From assembly GCF_002303985.1 (NCBI RefSeq), contig NW_019168048.1, positions 7,006,001-7,070,000 on the forward strand: a DNA stretch of 64,000 bases. Reading direction: 5' to 3'. Position 1 is the stretch's first letter, and each line of letters opens with the position of its first letter. The position numbers and the translations under genes are program-made. This stretch comes from Durio zibethinus (lineage: Eukaryota; Streptophyta; Magnoliopsida; Malvales; Malvaceae). Shown piece by piece: positions 33,282-44,450 of this stretch. The notes beneath the pieces are model-generated. The model had not been told where the DNA came from and ran no database searches. It saw only the letters and a list, made by a program, of their open reading frames with translations.

Positions 33282-35435
33282 TGTCATAAGATATAGATCC
33301 GTTGACGTACCACTAAACATAAATATTATGAGTCATCATCAACCTTTTTTGTTTAAGTACGATTGGTCACCTGACTGAATTTGTCCTATTTAAAGAGAAC
33401 TTTTAAGATAGACTTAGGTATCTTTAAATAGTACACTCTAAAATCCATGAAACCAGATTTCGAGAGTGCAATTACGTATGAAAAAGGTTATAGTATCCTC
33501 ACAATGCCCATCCAAAGAATGGTACCAGTTTGATTTTAAATTATCAAAGCCTTGAAATATTCTTATAATTTTACCTAGTAATTGAATTATTGAAAACTAA
33601 TCTTAAATTTGCTCTAATAGTTTGGTAATAATTTAAGATAATTTTATCACCTCATGATTATTCATGAAAACTAGTGTCATATTTTGAAGAGGCTCCGTTG
33701 TTGAGTTCATTAATATATTTTTATTCAAAAAAATAATTAGTAAAATCTTTCAATGGTTTGGTAAGATTTACTTAGATGCAGATATCCCAATAGTATGATG
33801 AGATTTCCTTGTAAATTTATTTTTTTTTAAATGTATAAAATCTTTCAATAGTTTGGTAAAACTTAATTTAAGATGTAAATATTCCAATAGTTTGGTAGGA
33901 TCAAAACAAAATATTTTATTAATAATAAATTTTTTATATAAAAATTAATTTATGAAAATTGTCAATAGTTTGGTAAAATTCATAAAAAATTTAAATTTAG
34001 GAAAAATCCTTTAATAGTTTGATAGGATTCATGAATTTATTTTAGAAATATTTTTTTATAAAATAAATAAATAAAATAAAATTCATAAAGGTAATTTTAA
34101 AAAAATAATAAAATTGTTCACTTTAAAATAAGTAAAATATAATAATATAAAATCTAAATAAATAAAATAAATAAAAACAAAAACAAAAATAGAAAATAAA
34201 ATAAAAATAAAAACCTACAATAGCATTGGGCCCGGAGGCAGGCAGACACGCAAGTCACAAAGGGGTTGAACGCTGGTTAAAGCTTTTTCAAAATGACATC
34301 ATTTTGGATGGGTATAAAAGGGAAGGTCCTTTGTATTTTTTGTAGACCTGCCTAAACCCTTATCTTTCTAGCTGGAGTTTTCTTTGGCTTTTCTCTAGAC
34401 ATTCAACAAAAAATTCAATTGACCAAGAACACCAACCAGTTTTCCAGATTTCAATATAAAAAAATTCAATTGGCTATTGGAATCTTTAAAATTTTTCAAA
34501 AATAATTGTAAACCTAGAATACGACTACCTTAAAATCCTTTTGGCCACCATGCATTGAACCAAAAAACTTAAACTTCCATTGAAAAATTCATATAAAACC
34601 TAAAAATATGAACAAAAAACTAGAAATCCAAGTGTTCAAATTGGAAAACCTAGAAAAATTACAACTATTCCTAGAAACTTCTCATATTCCCAAAACCAAT
34701 CCAAAACCTAAAGATTAAAACCTTTCAAAAATAGAACCAACTAAAATCTTTTAGAATCAAAACTAATTTCAAAACCTAATATCTCCTAGCTAAACAAAGA
34801 GACCCAAAAGATTTTAACCGTGCCCCCTATCCCTAATTCTAGAAATTTTAGCATAAAAAAAAAAAAAACCTAAAACCTACTTGGAAAACTGATTTGAATC
34901 TTAAGCTTTTCCCCCTTTTTGATTTTTATTTTCTTCTAGTATGTTTGGTCCCCTATTCTTATAGGGATTGAATCTTTTTTAAACTTTAAAACAACTCAAT
35001 TCAACCAGATTTGATTTAATTTGATTGTTTGGTCCCCTATTCTTATAGGGATTGAATCTCTTTTACACTTTAAAGCAAATCAATTCAACCAGATTTGATT
35101 TAATTTGATTTTCTGAGAACTAATTCTCCCTAATTTTCTCATTTACCATTAATTCTCAAATTTTGAATCCAAGATGGAATTGTGGGTTCACAAATCACAT
35201 GTTTTCATCATCCAATTTCCTTTTCTTTATTTTTTATCTTTAATTTTTTTGACTTTAAACCCTTTTGACTTTTTTTTAGCTTTTTAAAGCAAGTAATATT
35301 AAATAATAATAGTAAAGAAATCAAATTAAAATTAAAAATTTTCTATTGGGCCCGAAGCTTCCCAATCGAGCCCAATTTATAGCCAAAAGCTCGTTTTTAT
35401 CTCAAAAAAATCTCAAACAAAATTAGGTGTCTATA
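33282..35435 (-). repeat. 5' LTR of the Gypsy-type element
   Basis: The LTR is about 2154 bp. On the plus strand it begins TGTCATAAG after the primer site and ends GTGTCTATA, matching ATATCTACA in the other LTR. It holds five or six units around CAATAGTTTGGTARGAT (33740-34040), a TATAAAAG box antisense to gag (34313-34320), and two nearly identical 50-bp direct repeats around GTTTGGTCCCCTATTCTTAT (34942 and 35028). The second of these is absent from the lower LTR, so it is a local duplication. Confidence 0.82.
34289..34320 (+). promoter_or_regulatory. Palindrome plus TATA box, antisense to gag (upper LTR)
   Basis: CAAAATGACATCATTTTG followed 6 bp later by TATAAAAG, on the plus strand while gag is on the minus strand. 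It matches 19507-19538. Confidence 0.45.
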
Positions 35436-35477
35436 ATTTTTTAATTAAAAATAATAAGTAAATGAAATCTTTTTGTA

Positions 35478-35601
35478 TTGAACATATTTCTAAATACTCT
35501 ATTACTTTAGTAACATTTTAGGAAAAATATTCTCACATAAAGATTTTTAAAAAATCACTACTCGAACTTCCTTAATATATCATCATCAAATATTTTTATT
35601 T
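35478..35601. repeat. 120-bp repeat module, copy A
   Basis: The segment containing ATTACTTTAGTAACATTTTAG, ATATTCTCAC and CACTACTCGAACTTCCTTAAT recurs as a direct copy at 35757-35881. It also recurs, in inverted orientation, at about 38930-39035 and 39183-39300. Confidence 0.65.
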
Positions 35602-35756
35602 TTTAATTTTTATTATATTTATTATTTTAAATATTGATTACTACAAAAGATATTCATGCATAATTGACAATCTGTTATTATTAAAAAGATTCATTTTTAT
35701 TTATCTTTTTATTATTCAATTTTTATTTATTTTCTTTTTATGAAAACCTTTGTATC

Positions 35757-35881
35757 AAATTTTTTTTCTAAACACTTCATTACTTTGGTAACGTTTTAGA
35801 ATAATATTCTCACCTAGAAATTTAAGAACTTACTATTCGAACTTTCTTAATATTTCATCCTTAGAGATGTTTCCATTTTAT
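35757..35881. repeat. 120-bp repeat module, copy B
   Basis: Direct copy of the module at 35478, with ATTACTTTGGTAACGTTTTAG and CTATTCGAACTTTCTTAAT. Together the copies lie on both sides of the Harbinger-like element. Confidence 0.65.
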
Positions 35882-36317
35882 GATTCGTTAGATTATTATG
35901 GTAATAATAATTTTTTTCAAAAAAGACCATCAATGAAAAAGATATCATTTTTCACATATTTGTTTATTTATGCATTTCATGATCCAACCTTTACAACCAC
36001 TAATATAATTAAATGTAACAACATGACAAGATAAATAAATTAAAAAGATGATACTAGAAATGAAGCTTTTGGGTTAGCCTACAAAGCAAGACCAATGCTT
36101 AAAGGAGACCCTAAATTTGATGGGTTGTAGGTTAGGCTCTCTCCAGGTCAGGTAGTAGGCTTTGGAATGAGCCTAGGTCAGGTTGCGGCCTAAATCTTGG
36201 TCACAAGTCTAGTTGACCCGTCTAGTTCTTTCTTTTTTTTTTTAAAGCTATAAAACCTTAAGTTTTTTTTTTTAATTTCATTTTATCTCCTTCTCCTTAA
36301 AAAAAAATCCCAAACTC
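35882..36317. other. Intergenic DNA left of the Harbinger-like element
   Basis: AT-rich, with a GGTTAGGCT/GGTCAGG-rich patch at 36070-36220 that resembles MITE interior sequence but has no readable ends. No gene. Confidence 0.4.
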
Positions 36318-36320
36318 TTA

Positions 36321-38201
36321 GAGGGCATTTGGTTTCAAAAAATCCACACATTTTCTCCTGGAATCTTACTATTGGGTATTTGATTCCAACGTTTAGTTCA
36401 GAGTAATCTAATTGTAAAAATATCTAACATATTTCCAATAGTACCCAAAGTCTTAAAATAAAAAACCCACATCTCCTTGTAGTTTTCTAGGATTCTGAAG
36501 GGAAAGTAACATTATTTTCAAATTTGACTTAACTAAAAAATTATGAAATAGCCGTTACCATTTTGAAAAGCATGTTTAGAAATAAATGAAAGTCAATTAT
36601 AGTTTTATGCTAGTAAAAAATTTGGTTTATATATGACATTTGGCTTGAAAAATGCTTTCAACAATACCTTACAAAAAATTGAATGGGATTATTCAAGGCA
36701 TTTGGCATTTTTGGCCAAAAATACCTTTATCAGTGGATTATTGAAGGTATTTTTAGCTAAAAATACCTTGAATAACCTTCATTAAATTTTTTATAAGTGA
36801 TTTTTCAAGATGTTTTTTACAAAAAAAATGTCTTCAATAATCCCCTGCCATTTTTTTTAAATTATTTGAGGCATTTTTACCTAGAAACGCCTTTAATAAT
36901 CCTCAAAACAAAAAATTTAATGGAGGTTATTCTAAGCGTTTCTGACAAAAAATGCCTTCAATAATCCACTTCAAATTTTATAAGGTGATTATTCAAGGCG
37001 TTTTTGGATTAAAATGCCTTGAATAATCCCCAAAGTCTAAAAATACTTTGAATAATCTCCTTATAAAATTTAATGGGTTATTGAAGGTGTTTCTAGACTA
37101 AAATACCTTCAATAATCCCTTTAAAGTTTTATGAGGTGATTATTCAAGGTGTTTTTGATCAAAAACATCTTAAATAATCCCCTCAAATTTTGTATTGGGA
37201 TTATTTAAGGCATTTTTTCTTAAAAAAATGCATTGATTAATCCCTTACAAAAAATTTAATGGGGTTATTCAGAGCATTTTTGGCTAAAGATGCCTTTAAT
37301 AATCTTTTTCAATTTTTATTAAGAAATTATTCAATGCGTTTTTGGTCAAAAATATCTTAAATAATCCCCTTCAATTTTTTATTGAAGATTATTCAAGGCG
37401 TTTTTACCTAAAAAATACCTTAAATAACCCCCAATAAAAATTTAATGGAGGTTATTCAAGATGTTTTTAGTTAGAAACACTTTAAATGATTATTTTTTAA
37501 AAAACTATTCTTTTTTATGTTCATAGATCAGAGTGTTAAGACATGACCTCTCTTTAGATACGCTTATAAATAAATGATTAAGAATTTGTATGAAAAACTG
37601 CCTTCATTGGTTATCAATTGAGGCATTTCTTTCTACAATCACCTTCAATATTCTCATATTAAATTTTGTTTTCCCTCTCGATAAATGTTTTAATGGATTA
37701 TTCAAAGTATTTTTTGGCCAAAAATGTATTGAATAATCCCTAAAAAATATGATAGGGGATTATTAAAGGCATTTTTAGCATAAAATACCTTGAATAATTC
37801 TTTTTAAAAATTAGAGAGGATTATTCAAGGCATTTTTAGACAAAAATACCTTTAATAATCCCTTCATTTTAATTGAATGAAATTATTCAAGGCATTTTTT
37901 GGCAACAAACACCTTAAATAATCCTATTCAATTTTTTATAAGGATTACTCAAGATATTTTTTGACTAAAAATGTCTTAAATAATCCCTTTTAATTAAAAA
38001 TTAGATTATTTAAGTTACTATCATATATGCCAAGGAGATTAATGTTATTATTTAGAATTTAATATATATGGATTCATCTCAACTAAACGAATGAATCTGA
38101 AAATGAAATGTCCTGAAAATATTAAAAAATCTCGAGTATCGTATTTTTTTAAGGATCACACTTTCTTTCGAAATTTGCGATTTTATGAATCAAATACTCT
38201 C
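36321..38201. mobile_element. Harbinger-like non-autonomous DNA transposon with palindrome array
   Basis: The left end GAGGGCATTTGGTTTCAA pairs with the right end, whose reverse complement is GAGAGTATTTGATTCAT. Both are flanked by TTA (36318-36320 and 38202-38204), the target duplication of the PIF/Harbinger superfamily. The GRGNGTATTTGGTT type of terminus is common for this superfamily in plants. No transposase frame exists. The interior (about 36690-38010) is almost wholly an array of imperfect palindromes. Length is 1881 bp. Confidence 0.75.
36690..38010. repeat. Array of about 18 imperfect palindromes
   Basis: Each unit has the form GATTATTCAAGGCRTTTTT, a 3-6 base centre, then AAAAATGCCTTGAATAATCC. 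Units are separated by 15-35 bp spacers often containing AAATTTAATGG or its inverse. About 13 units lie between 36690 and 37495. An unrelated 190-bp gap follows (37496-37690), then five more units. Arms differ between units but usually match within a unit, or change at paired positions. Confidence 0.8.
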
Positions 38202-38204
38202 TTA

Positions 38205-38433
38205 AAGCAAATATCAGATAGCTCCCTTTAACCCAAAAATGATAGTTGACTGTCGTTCCCATCACTGGTGCCACCACCAGCCAATGGTTTTTCCTTTCCA
38301 AATTTTAGCTATGGTTTCCTCTCGATTTGCTCTTCTCGAATCCAACCTCCATTTTGCCTAAAAACCAATCGAAATCCCTAGATTTAAAATCTAAGCTTGA
38401 GATTTCAAACCACTAAAGACTTCTCTCCCGCCG
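38205..38433. other. Short unassigned spacer
   Basis: More C-rich than its surroundings (38240-38360), somewhat like the island at 18060-18560. No frame or repeat end was identified. Confidence 0.35.
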
Positions 38434-38785
38434 TTACCAAATTATTAGGGCAAATTTAGAATTAGTATCCAATAATTAAATTATTGGGTAAAATTATACA
38501 AATATTTCAAGGCTTGGATAATTTGAAATCAAACTAGTACCATCATTTAGATGGAGGCTGTATGGGTGCTATAACCTTCCTCATGTGTAATTACACTTCT
38601 GAATCTAAAATTTGATTTCGTGGATTTTAGAATCTACTATTTAAAGATACTTAAGTTTATTTTAGGATTTGTCTTTAAAAAAGATAAATTAGTAGTTGGC
38701 CAATTGCACCTATATAAAAAAATTTGGTGGCGACTCCTAAAGTCTATGTCTAGTAGTAGATCTACGGATCTATATGTTATAATCA
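38434..38785 (+). repeat. U5-side fragment of the Gypsy LTR, + orientation
   Basis: It follows the reverse complement of 33282-33640 closely: TACCAAATTATTAGGGCAAA, ATTTCAAGGCTTGGATAA, TTTAAAGATACTTAAG, TTGGTGGCGACTCC and ACGGATCTATATGTTATA. It is the piece missing from the truncated LTR at 18841-20488, here in the opposite orientation and without the rest of the LTR. Confidence 0.7.
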
Positions 38786-38929
38786 AAATAATAAAGATAT
38801 AATAAAATAAAAGCTTTTAAAATAAATAAATAAATAAAAATAATAATTAAAATAAAGTAAAAGCTACCTATAATAATACATAGCTACTATTATTTGTGAT
38901 AATTAATTATTACTTGAAAAAGAAGAAGC

Positions 38930-39300
38930 AAAAAATGAAAATTTTCAATGATGAAATCTTAAAGAAATCCAAGTAATGAGTATTTAGGAATCTTTAAGTG
39001 AGAAAAGTTATCTAAAATGCTGTCAATGTACTGACTATTTAGAATAATTTTTTATAAAGATTTCTCTTATTTCTAATAAATAGAATAAGGAATGAATTTT
39101 TATAAAATTTATTTGAATTAAATTATAGACATCATAGTTTATTATATGCATGGTAAATATTGATTTTAAAGTTAAATCTGAATCATCAAGGATGAGATTC
39201 TTAAGAATTTGAGTAGTGATTCTTAAGAAATCCTTATGTGAGAAAATTTCTTTTAATATTGCTAGAGTATAAGAATATTTTTTGGAATTGTTCAATATAT
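38930..39300. repeat. Two inverted copies of the 120-bp module
   Basis: The reverse complements of about 38930-39035 and 39183-39300 contain AATATTCT, TTTTCTCACATAAGGATTTC and AATCACTACTCAAATTC, as in the modules at 35478 and 35757. The pair is tandem, separated by about 150 bp. Confidence 0.55.
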
Positions 39301-39439
39301 AATGTTCTTATCTATCTTTCACACAAAAGTTAAAAAAAAAAAAGAAGATGTTTTTTATTGCAACAAGAAAAATTATGGAAACTATTTTTAAATACAAAAT
39401 TAAGATCTTTTTATAAAAAAATGAAAGATAACATACGAT

Positions 39440-39660
39440 TAATTGATACTATTTTTAAAATGGGTGTTGTAAGAGTGCTAATCCTTCCTCCCATGTAACC
39501 GTACTTCTAAACTCAAACTGTTTTTGCAAGTCAAAAAATTATCTTTTTAATAAATTTTAATTAATTTTAAGATTGTATTAAAAAGGTAAATTTTAATAGG
39601 TGACCAATCAAACCTAATAAAAAAAAGCTGGTGGTGACTCTTGTTTTCTTTTTAAATTTG
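39440..39660 (+). repeat. Second U5-side Gypsy LTR fragment, + orientation
   Basis: GGGTGTTGTAAGAGTGCTAA, CCATGTAACCGTACTTCTAA and GGTGACCAATC, then GCTGGTGGTGACTC, run parallel to 38555-38745 but with more decay. Confidence 0.6.
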
Positions 39661-42600
39661 TTTTATGGCCCACAAAACCATTATAACAATCCTAATTGGC
39701 ATATTTGTTATAACAATATGAGATTAATTAGAGATGTTCATGGATTAGTTTATTGCTTGATTCGACTCTTGCAAGACAATTTTTTAAAGTTTAGCCCGGC
39801 GTGGTTTAACTTGATAATATTATTATATTAATAAATAATATATTTTAATTAAATTTTAATGTCAAAAAAATAAAAATGTTTAATAGTAAAAAAAAAAAAA
39901 ACTTAAATGGGCTAGATAGCAGATTGACCTTAACTTTAAATTTTGGTTTTGAAAGAGAAATCAAGTCAGACTCAACCTGGTCATACCCAAAACTAAATTT
40001 TAGGAATGAAAAGAAAATAACATTAGAAGTTTGAAAAATATACAATAAATACACTTAACAATAATAACTACGAATACTTAATTGGTCTAATGAATGTTAT
40101 AGGCTCTTAAAAGGATTGAATATCTGAGATTCAAGTCTCTTTCCATTAAAAAAAATTTCAGAACTCTTCTTCCCTTATAGACTTCCTTAAATGCTACTCT
40201 CCAAAAAAGAAAGAAAAGAAAATAAGTTTATGGATTGCTTGTCTATAAAGCTTTGGGAAATTCCAAAGAGTTTATTCAAACTTTATAACAACTATTTTAT
40301 GTTATTCTATTCTTTCTTTATGTTATTCTCATGGAATAGCTATTTCATATTTTTTTCTATTCCATTTGATTAATGAAGCGTGATGTCAATTCATATATAT
40401 TTTTTAATAATAGTAGTATATTTATAATAAATGAAATAAATGAAAGATAATCCATAATCACTTTTCCTTTTTATGAGAAAAAATAAAAAAAGAGTAGCAG
40501 CCGAATACTTACCTATATTTTTATTAAGCAATCATTGCAATTTAATTCTTTTGGTGCTTAAAGTTTGCTTAAGGTACTTGATACTCTGATTACATGGGAG
40601 AATGATTTCCATTCATCTTTTGAAAATTTTCTCGAGCTCATAACTTTCAATAAGTTGAAAGCATAATGATTTAGGAAAAGTTGCCAAATTGATATTATTG
40701 CGTTACCCATATACTATACCATAATTTGACCATCATCTAAAACCAAAATGGAAAAAAGCTAATATATAGTACCATTAATTATTCTTCTTTATTTTTTTGC
40801 AGAGGAGCTAAGTGGCATTTAAAACTTTTGAGACATCATTCATTTTGTCCCATCTTGGGTTGCTATTACTAAAAAGACTGAAACCCTAAACCTAAATGGG
40901 TTATTTAAGTAGAAGAAGAATCTATTTTTTTGTCAACTAATGTTCGATTTTTATCACAAATATTTCGAAAGTAAAATTTTGAGTGCACCAGATCAATGTA
41001 AACAAATGCATCATCAAAATCATCTGAAAATGGGGATTAAACCAAAACAAAATTTGAAAATGTCTCTTTAGAAAAAAAAAAAAAGTTGATTTCTATATTG
41101 AAGTTAAGAGGTTCTTTCCACTATCTCTAATGCCGTACGTGGAGATGCTTCATTATCTAGTTATAAGGAACCATCGAGATGCTCCATTAACTAGTTGAGA
41201 ATATACCTTAATTTGCTGCTTCAATATCACACTTCCCATCGTCCTTGGATAAGAAGAAGAAAGGTGGGTGCATAGAAAAATCGTGAATGGAAAATAAAAG
41301 GAATCTTCTACCACAAAAAATAATAATAATAATAAAGATAGGATGGGAAAGAGAATGTAATATATAGAAAGATAATGTTTCCAATTCTGATAAATTGGGA
41401 GAAGAAATTACCAAGAGAAAAATTATAAATATAAAGGTTAAATCTCTTAGCCTTCAAGAAAAATAAATAATAATTTTTTATAAGGGTTAATGTTGTTCAT
41501 ATTCTGTGTTTTTGTTGGTTTTTCCTGTAATTTACTTTAACCTTCTTTCCAAATTTTTTGTTTTTTGACAATCTACGTTGAATAAGCGTATAAGAAAATT
41601 GCTAAGTCAGCTTGCAAGATGAAGAATGTGGATTATAAAAATTTCAATCTCTTTCCTCGCAAAGTCAGCAGTGCTGCCTTCCAAATAAATAACACTACCC
41701 TCATTTTATCAGAGAAGCTATGGAAAACTAATTGCCACCGTCCTATGAACAAGTCTTTGAAAGTAGCCTCATCATTATTTTAAAATGCATCATTAACCAC
41801 AAATGAAAAAGACAACTTTGGGAAAATTAAAATAAAAAAAGTACTTCATCAGCAAGAAGTATATAAAAACCAATATGAGGTCAGCACCTTGGCAATTGGC
41901 AGTGCGCCTAGTTTTTGACAAAAAAAAAGAAAAACTCCATATGCTACTACTATAAGCTAAATTCCTCCACCATGAATTATGTGTTAAATTCATCTTCTTC
42001 TTTCATTTTGCTTTTTCCATTTAGATCTTGAACGCCATACTGCAATAAAGACATTCTTTTTAACCAGACAACTCTTAAATTGATAGTTATTGCTTTGTAA
42101 TTATACTAATGTCTTTCATAACAGGAACCAAAACAACAAAGAACAATAACCCCACTAACCACACCTCTCAGCCTGAACTGTTTTGTGGGAAAGCTTTTAT
42201 TTAGTAATTAGAATGTTTAAGAGACAAGTTACAAACATACAATACCTAAATTTTCTGCCCCACATTGTAGAGGCTGAATTCAATCCACTCCCTTTTTTTT
42301 TTCTTTAAATGCTGTCCTCTAACAATTAGAAAATAAAAAACCCCGCCAGCATTTTAAATTGAAGGGTTAGCCTCTCCTCAAAGCCATAACAAGTGAAGGA
42401 CGCTTTCAATTTTTAAATTTGGGTATTGGGGGGGTGATGTAGGCCCCCACAAGAGTCTTGTGTGAACAAGAAATAGTCCATTTCAATATTTAATATGCGA
42501 ACAAGAGATCCCCAACACCTCACATGGCATCAAAATGCAACATTTACATTTCAAAATTTGGGATTCAAATAGTTTAAGCTCAACTAGATTTACAATAGTC

Positions 42601-44450
42601 AAAGATCCTCGGCCAGATTATTGTCTCTTGCACTTAACCCATCAACAAAAAAAAAATTATTAAAAACTAAATGATAGGAAGCAAAGAAACACTTGGACAT
42701 TGGGTTCATTTTTATAAATATCTAGGATATGACAATTTACTGATCTTGATCTTTCTATTGCTCAGAATTTGCCTTCAAATCTCCAATGCTAAATGGGTTC
42801 ATTTCCTTTTTTTTTTTTTTTTGTGGTCTTTGTTCCTTAGTATAACTTTAGTATAAGTAAAAATGATGGAAGTGATCAAAGAAATAGGTGAAGTCGTTCA
42901 ACATTGTCCAAATGAGACGCATGAACAGTGCCGGTAGCCGCCTTAGGTGATCAATTGTTTATATTAAATTTGTTTTGTTCTACCAACAGGAGAAAAAAAT
43001 AACATATATTTTGGTAAGCATGGTCCATGCTTCGTTCTTTTTTTATTTTATCGGAAAGGGATTCTAATGATATGTTTCCCTTTCACTTTCCACATCCTCC
43101 ATCCACTAAATAAAAGAACTCAAAGGCCAAAACCCCTGGTTTTTCAAATTAACTCTGGCTTGCTGGTGCTTTACTCATATTTTTACCATAGTATCTCGAG
43201 AATTCTTGATTAAATATCACTGTGGGTTTACTTTAATGGCATTGGACTTTGGAATTTTATAAAATATTGTTATTAACGTTTTAATATTGTTTGATTTGCC
43301 CAAAATCTCACCGATTAATTAACACAAAATTTAACTGAAATTAAAATTGATTTAAATATGGGTGAGAGTTCAATCCCGCTGTTACAAGCTCTCAACGCCA
43401 ACTTTCAAACTCTGAACAGTGACTTGGTATAAGAGAATGGGAGAGAATTACTCTCTATCTCCTAAAACTGAAGTTATGAAACTTAAATAGGGACTTCCCT
43501 TAACATGTTAATTAAAATTAACTTGATTGGATATGTCACAACATGATACCATTATAATTATCCATAATTTAATATTAATTAACATAAATCTGAATTAATT
43601 AACTATGTTAATCCATAATATATGATAAATACAACAAATATTCCAAACCAAGACATTGGGGTGCTTATTTTGCCCAATTACTTAGTTCTCTAAAGTGATA
43701 ATAATCTTTTCAAAACAGAAGATTGCTTCAAACAAACCACACAAAGTAATTTGTGTAAAAATACTTTTAGGAATTTAAATGAATTGAAAATGAATAAATG
43801 TTTTTATGTTCATATCTGTTTGTTTAATTAATAAATCTTAAATTTAATGTAATTCGTTTGTTAAGTTTAACGAATGAACAAAAATCAAAATTAGTCAAGA
43901 ACTATTCATCTAACGTTTTATTCATTTACATTTTTTATGTAAATGAATTAAATATTAACGAACATTGTTATATTCATGATATGATAATTTAATTAATAAA
44001 TCTTAAAATATTATTTATAATTATTTATTAAATTTAAAAAACAAATATAAAAAAATAAAAATTGAATTTATTTATAAACTTAATTTGTTTACATCTTATT
44101 TTTACTATAAAAAATTACTATAAAAAATCCTATCCTTCGGAAAAGAATAAGGCAGACCTTAGAATTGGATAAGAATGAAAGTTACTGAAAGAAAATTGAA
44201 AGCTTTTCTTTTCTTTTGGTAACCATTTATGGGCAAATTGAAAAAAAAAATGCATTGGAGTTAAATTAAGGGGGTTTGGATGGGAGCCTAAAGGCCAAAG
44301 GGCTTAGCCTTGGCATAACGCAGATAAGGTGGTGGAGATCAGGAGGTGTCATTGTCCTGCCAAAGGAATCTCCCTCACACGCATGCTTGATAAGTACATT
44401 TGGTTAGGCTATTATATTTTTAAACAGTAAGATTATAGAACCCTATCTGC
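39661..44450. other. Long intergenic region, no gene seen
   Basis: About 4.8 kb of AT-rich DNA. No frame exceeds about 70 codons and none has family features. A single AAACCCTAA telobox-like word lies at 40881. The stretch 43330-43700 has a structured look (GGGTGAGAGTTCAATCCC, CAAGACATTGGGGTGCTTA) but LTR or inverted ends could not be defined. The part near 44100-44450 is likely distal promoter of the PADRE gene. Confidence 0.5.

Larger units (their letters stand above)
18841..35435 (-). mobile_element. Gypsy-type gag-only LTR retrotransposon, split by a nested insertion
   Basis: On the minus strand the order is 5' LTR (35435-33282), primer-binding site (33280-33265), gag (about 32540-30870), non-coding internal DNA, nested Copia-like element, a repeat-rich 3' internal part, polypurine tract (20503-20489) and a truncated 3' LTR (20488-18841). 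Without the insertion the internal part is about 5.3 kb. No protease, reverse transcriptase, RNase H or integrase motif was recognised, so it resembles the non-autonomous TR-GAG or LARD type. The primer site TTGGTGACTCCACTAG resembles the TTGGCGACTCCACTGG type of Tat/Ogre-like elements. Lineage assignment is inference. Confidence 0.82.

Noticed and set aside
39700..40000. Possible hAT MITE starting TAGAGATGTTCATGG
   Set aside because: A matching right end and an 8-bp duplication could not be found.
40881..40890. Telobox-like AAACCCTAAA
   Set aside because: A single copy, with no gene start within several kilobases.
44353..44375. TGCCAAAGGA word resembling a miR399 start
   Set aside because: The following bases do not match miR399, and no complementary arm forms a precursor-like hairpin nearby.
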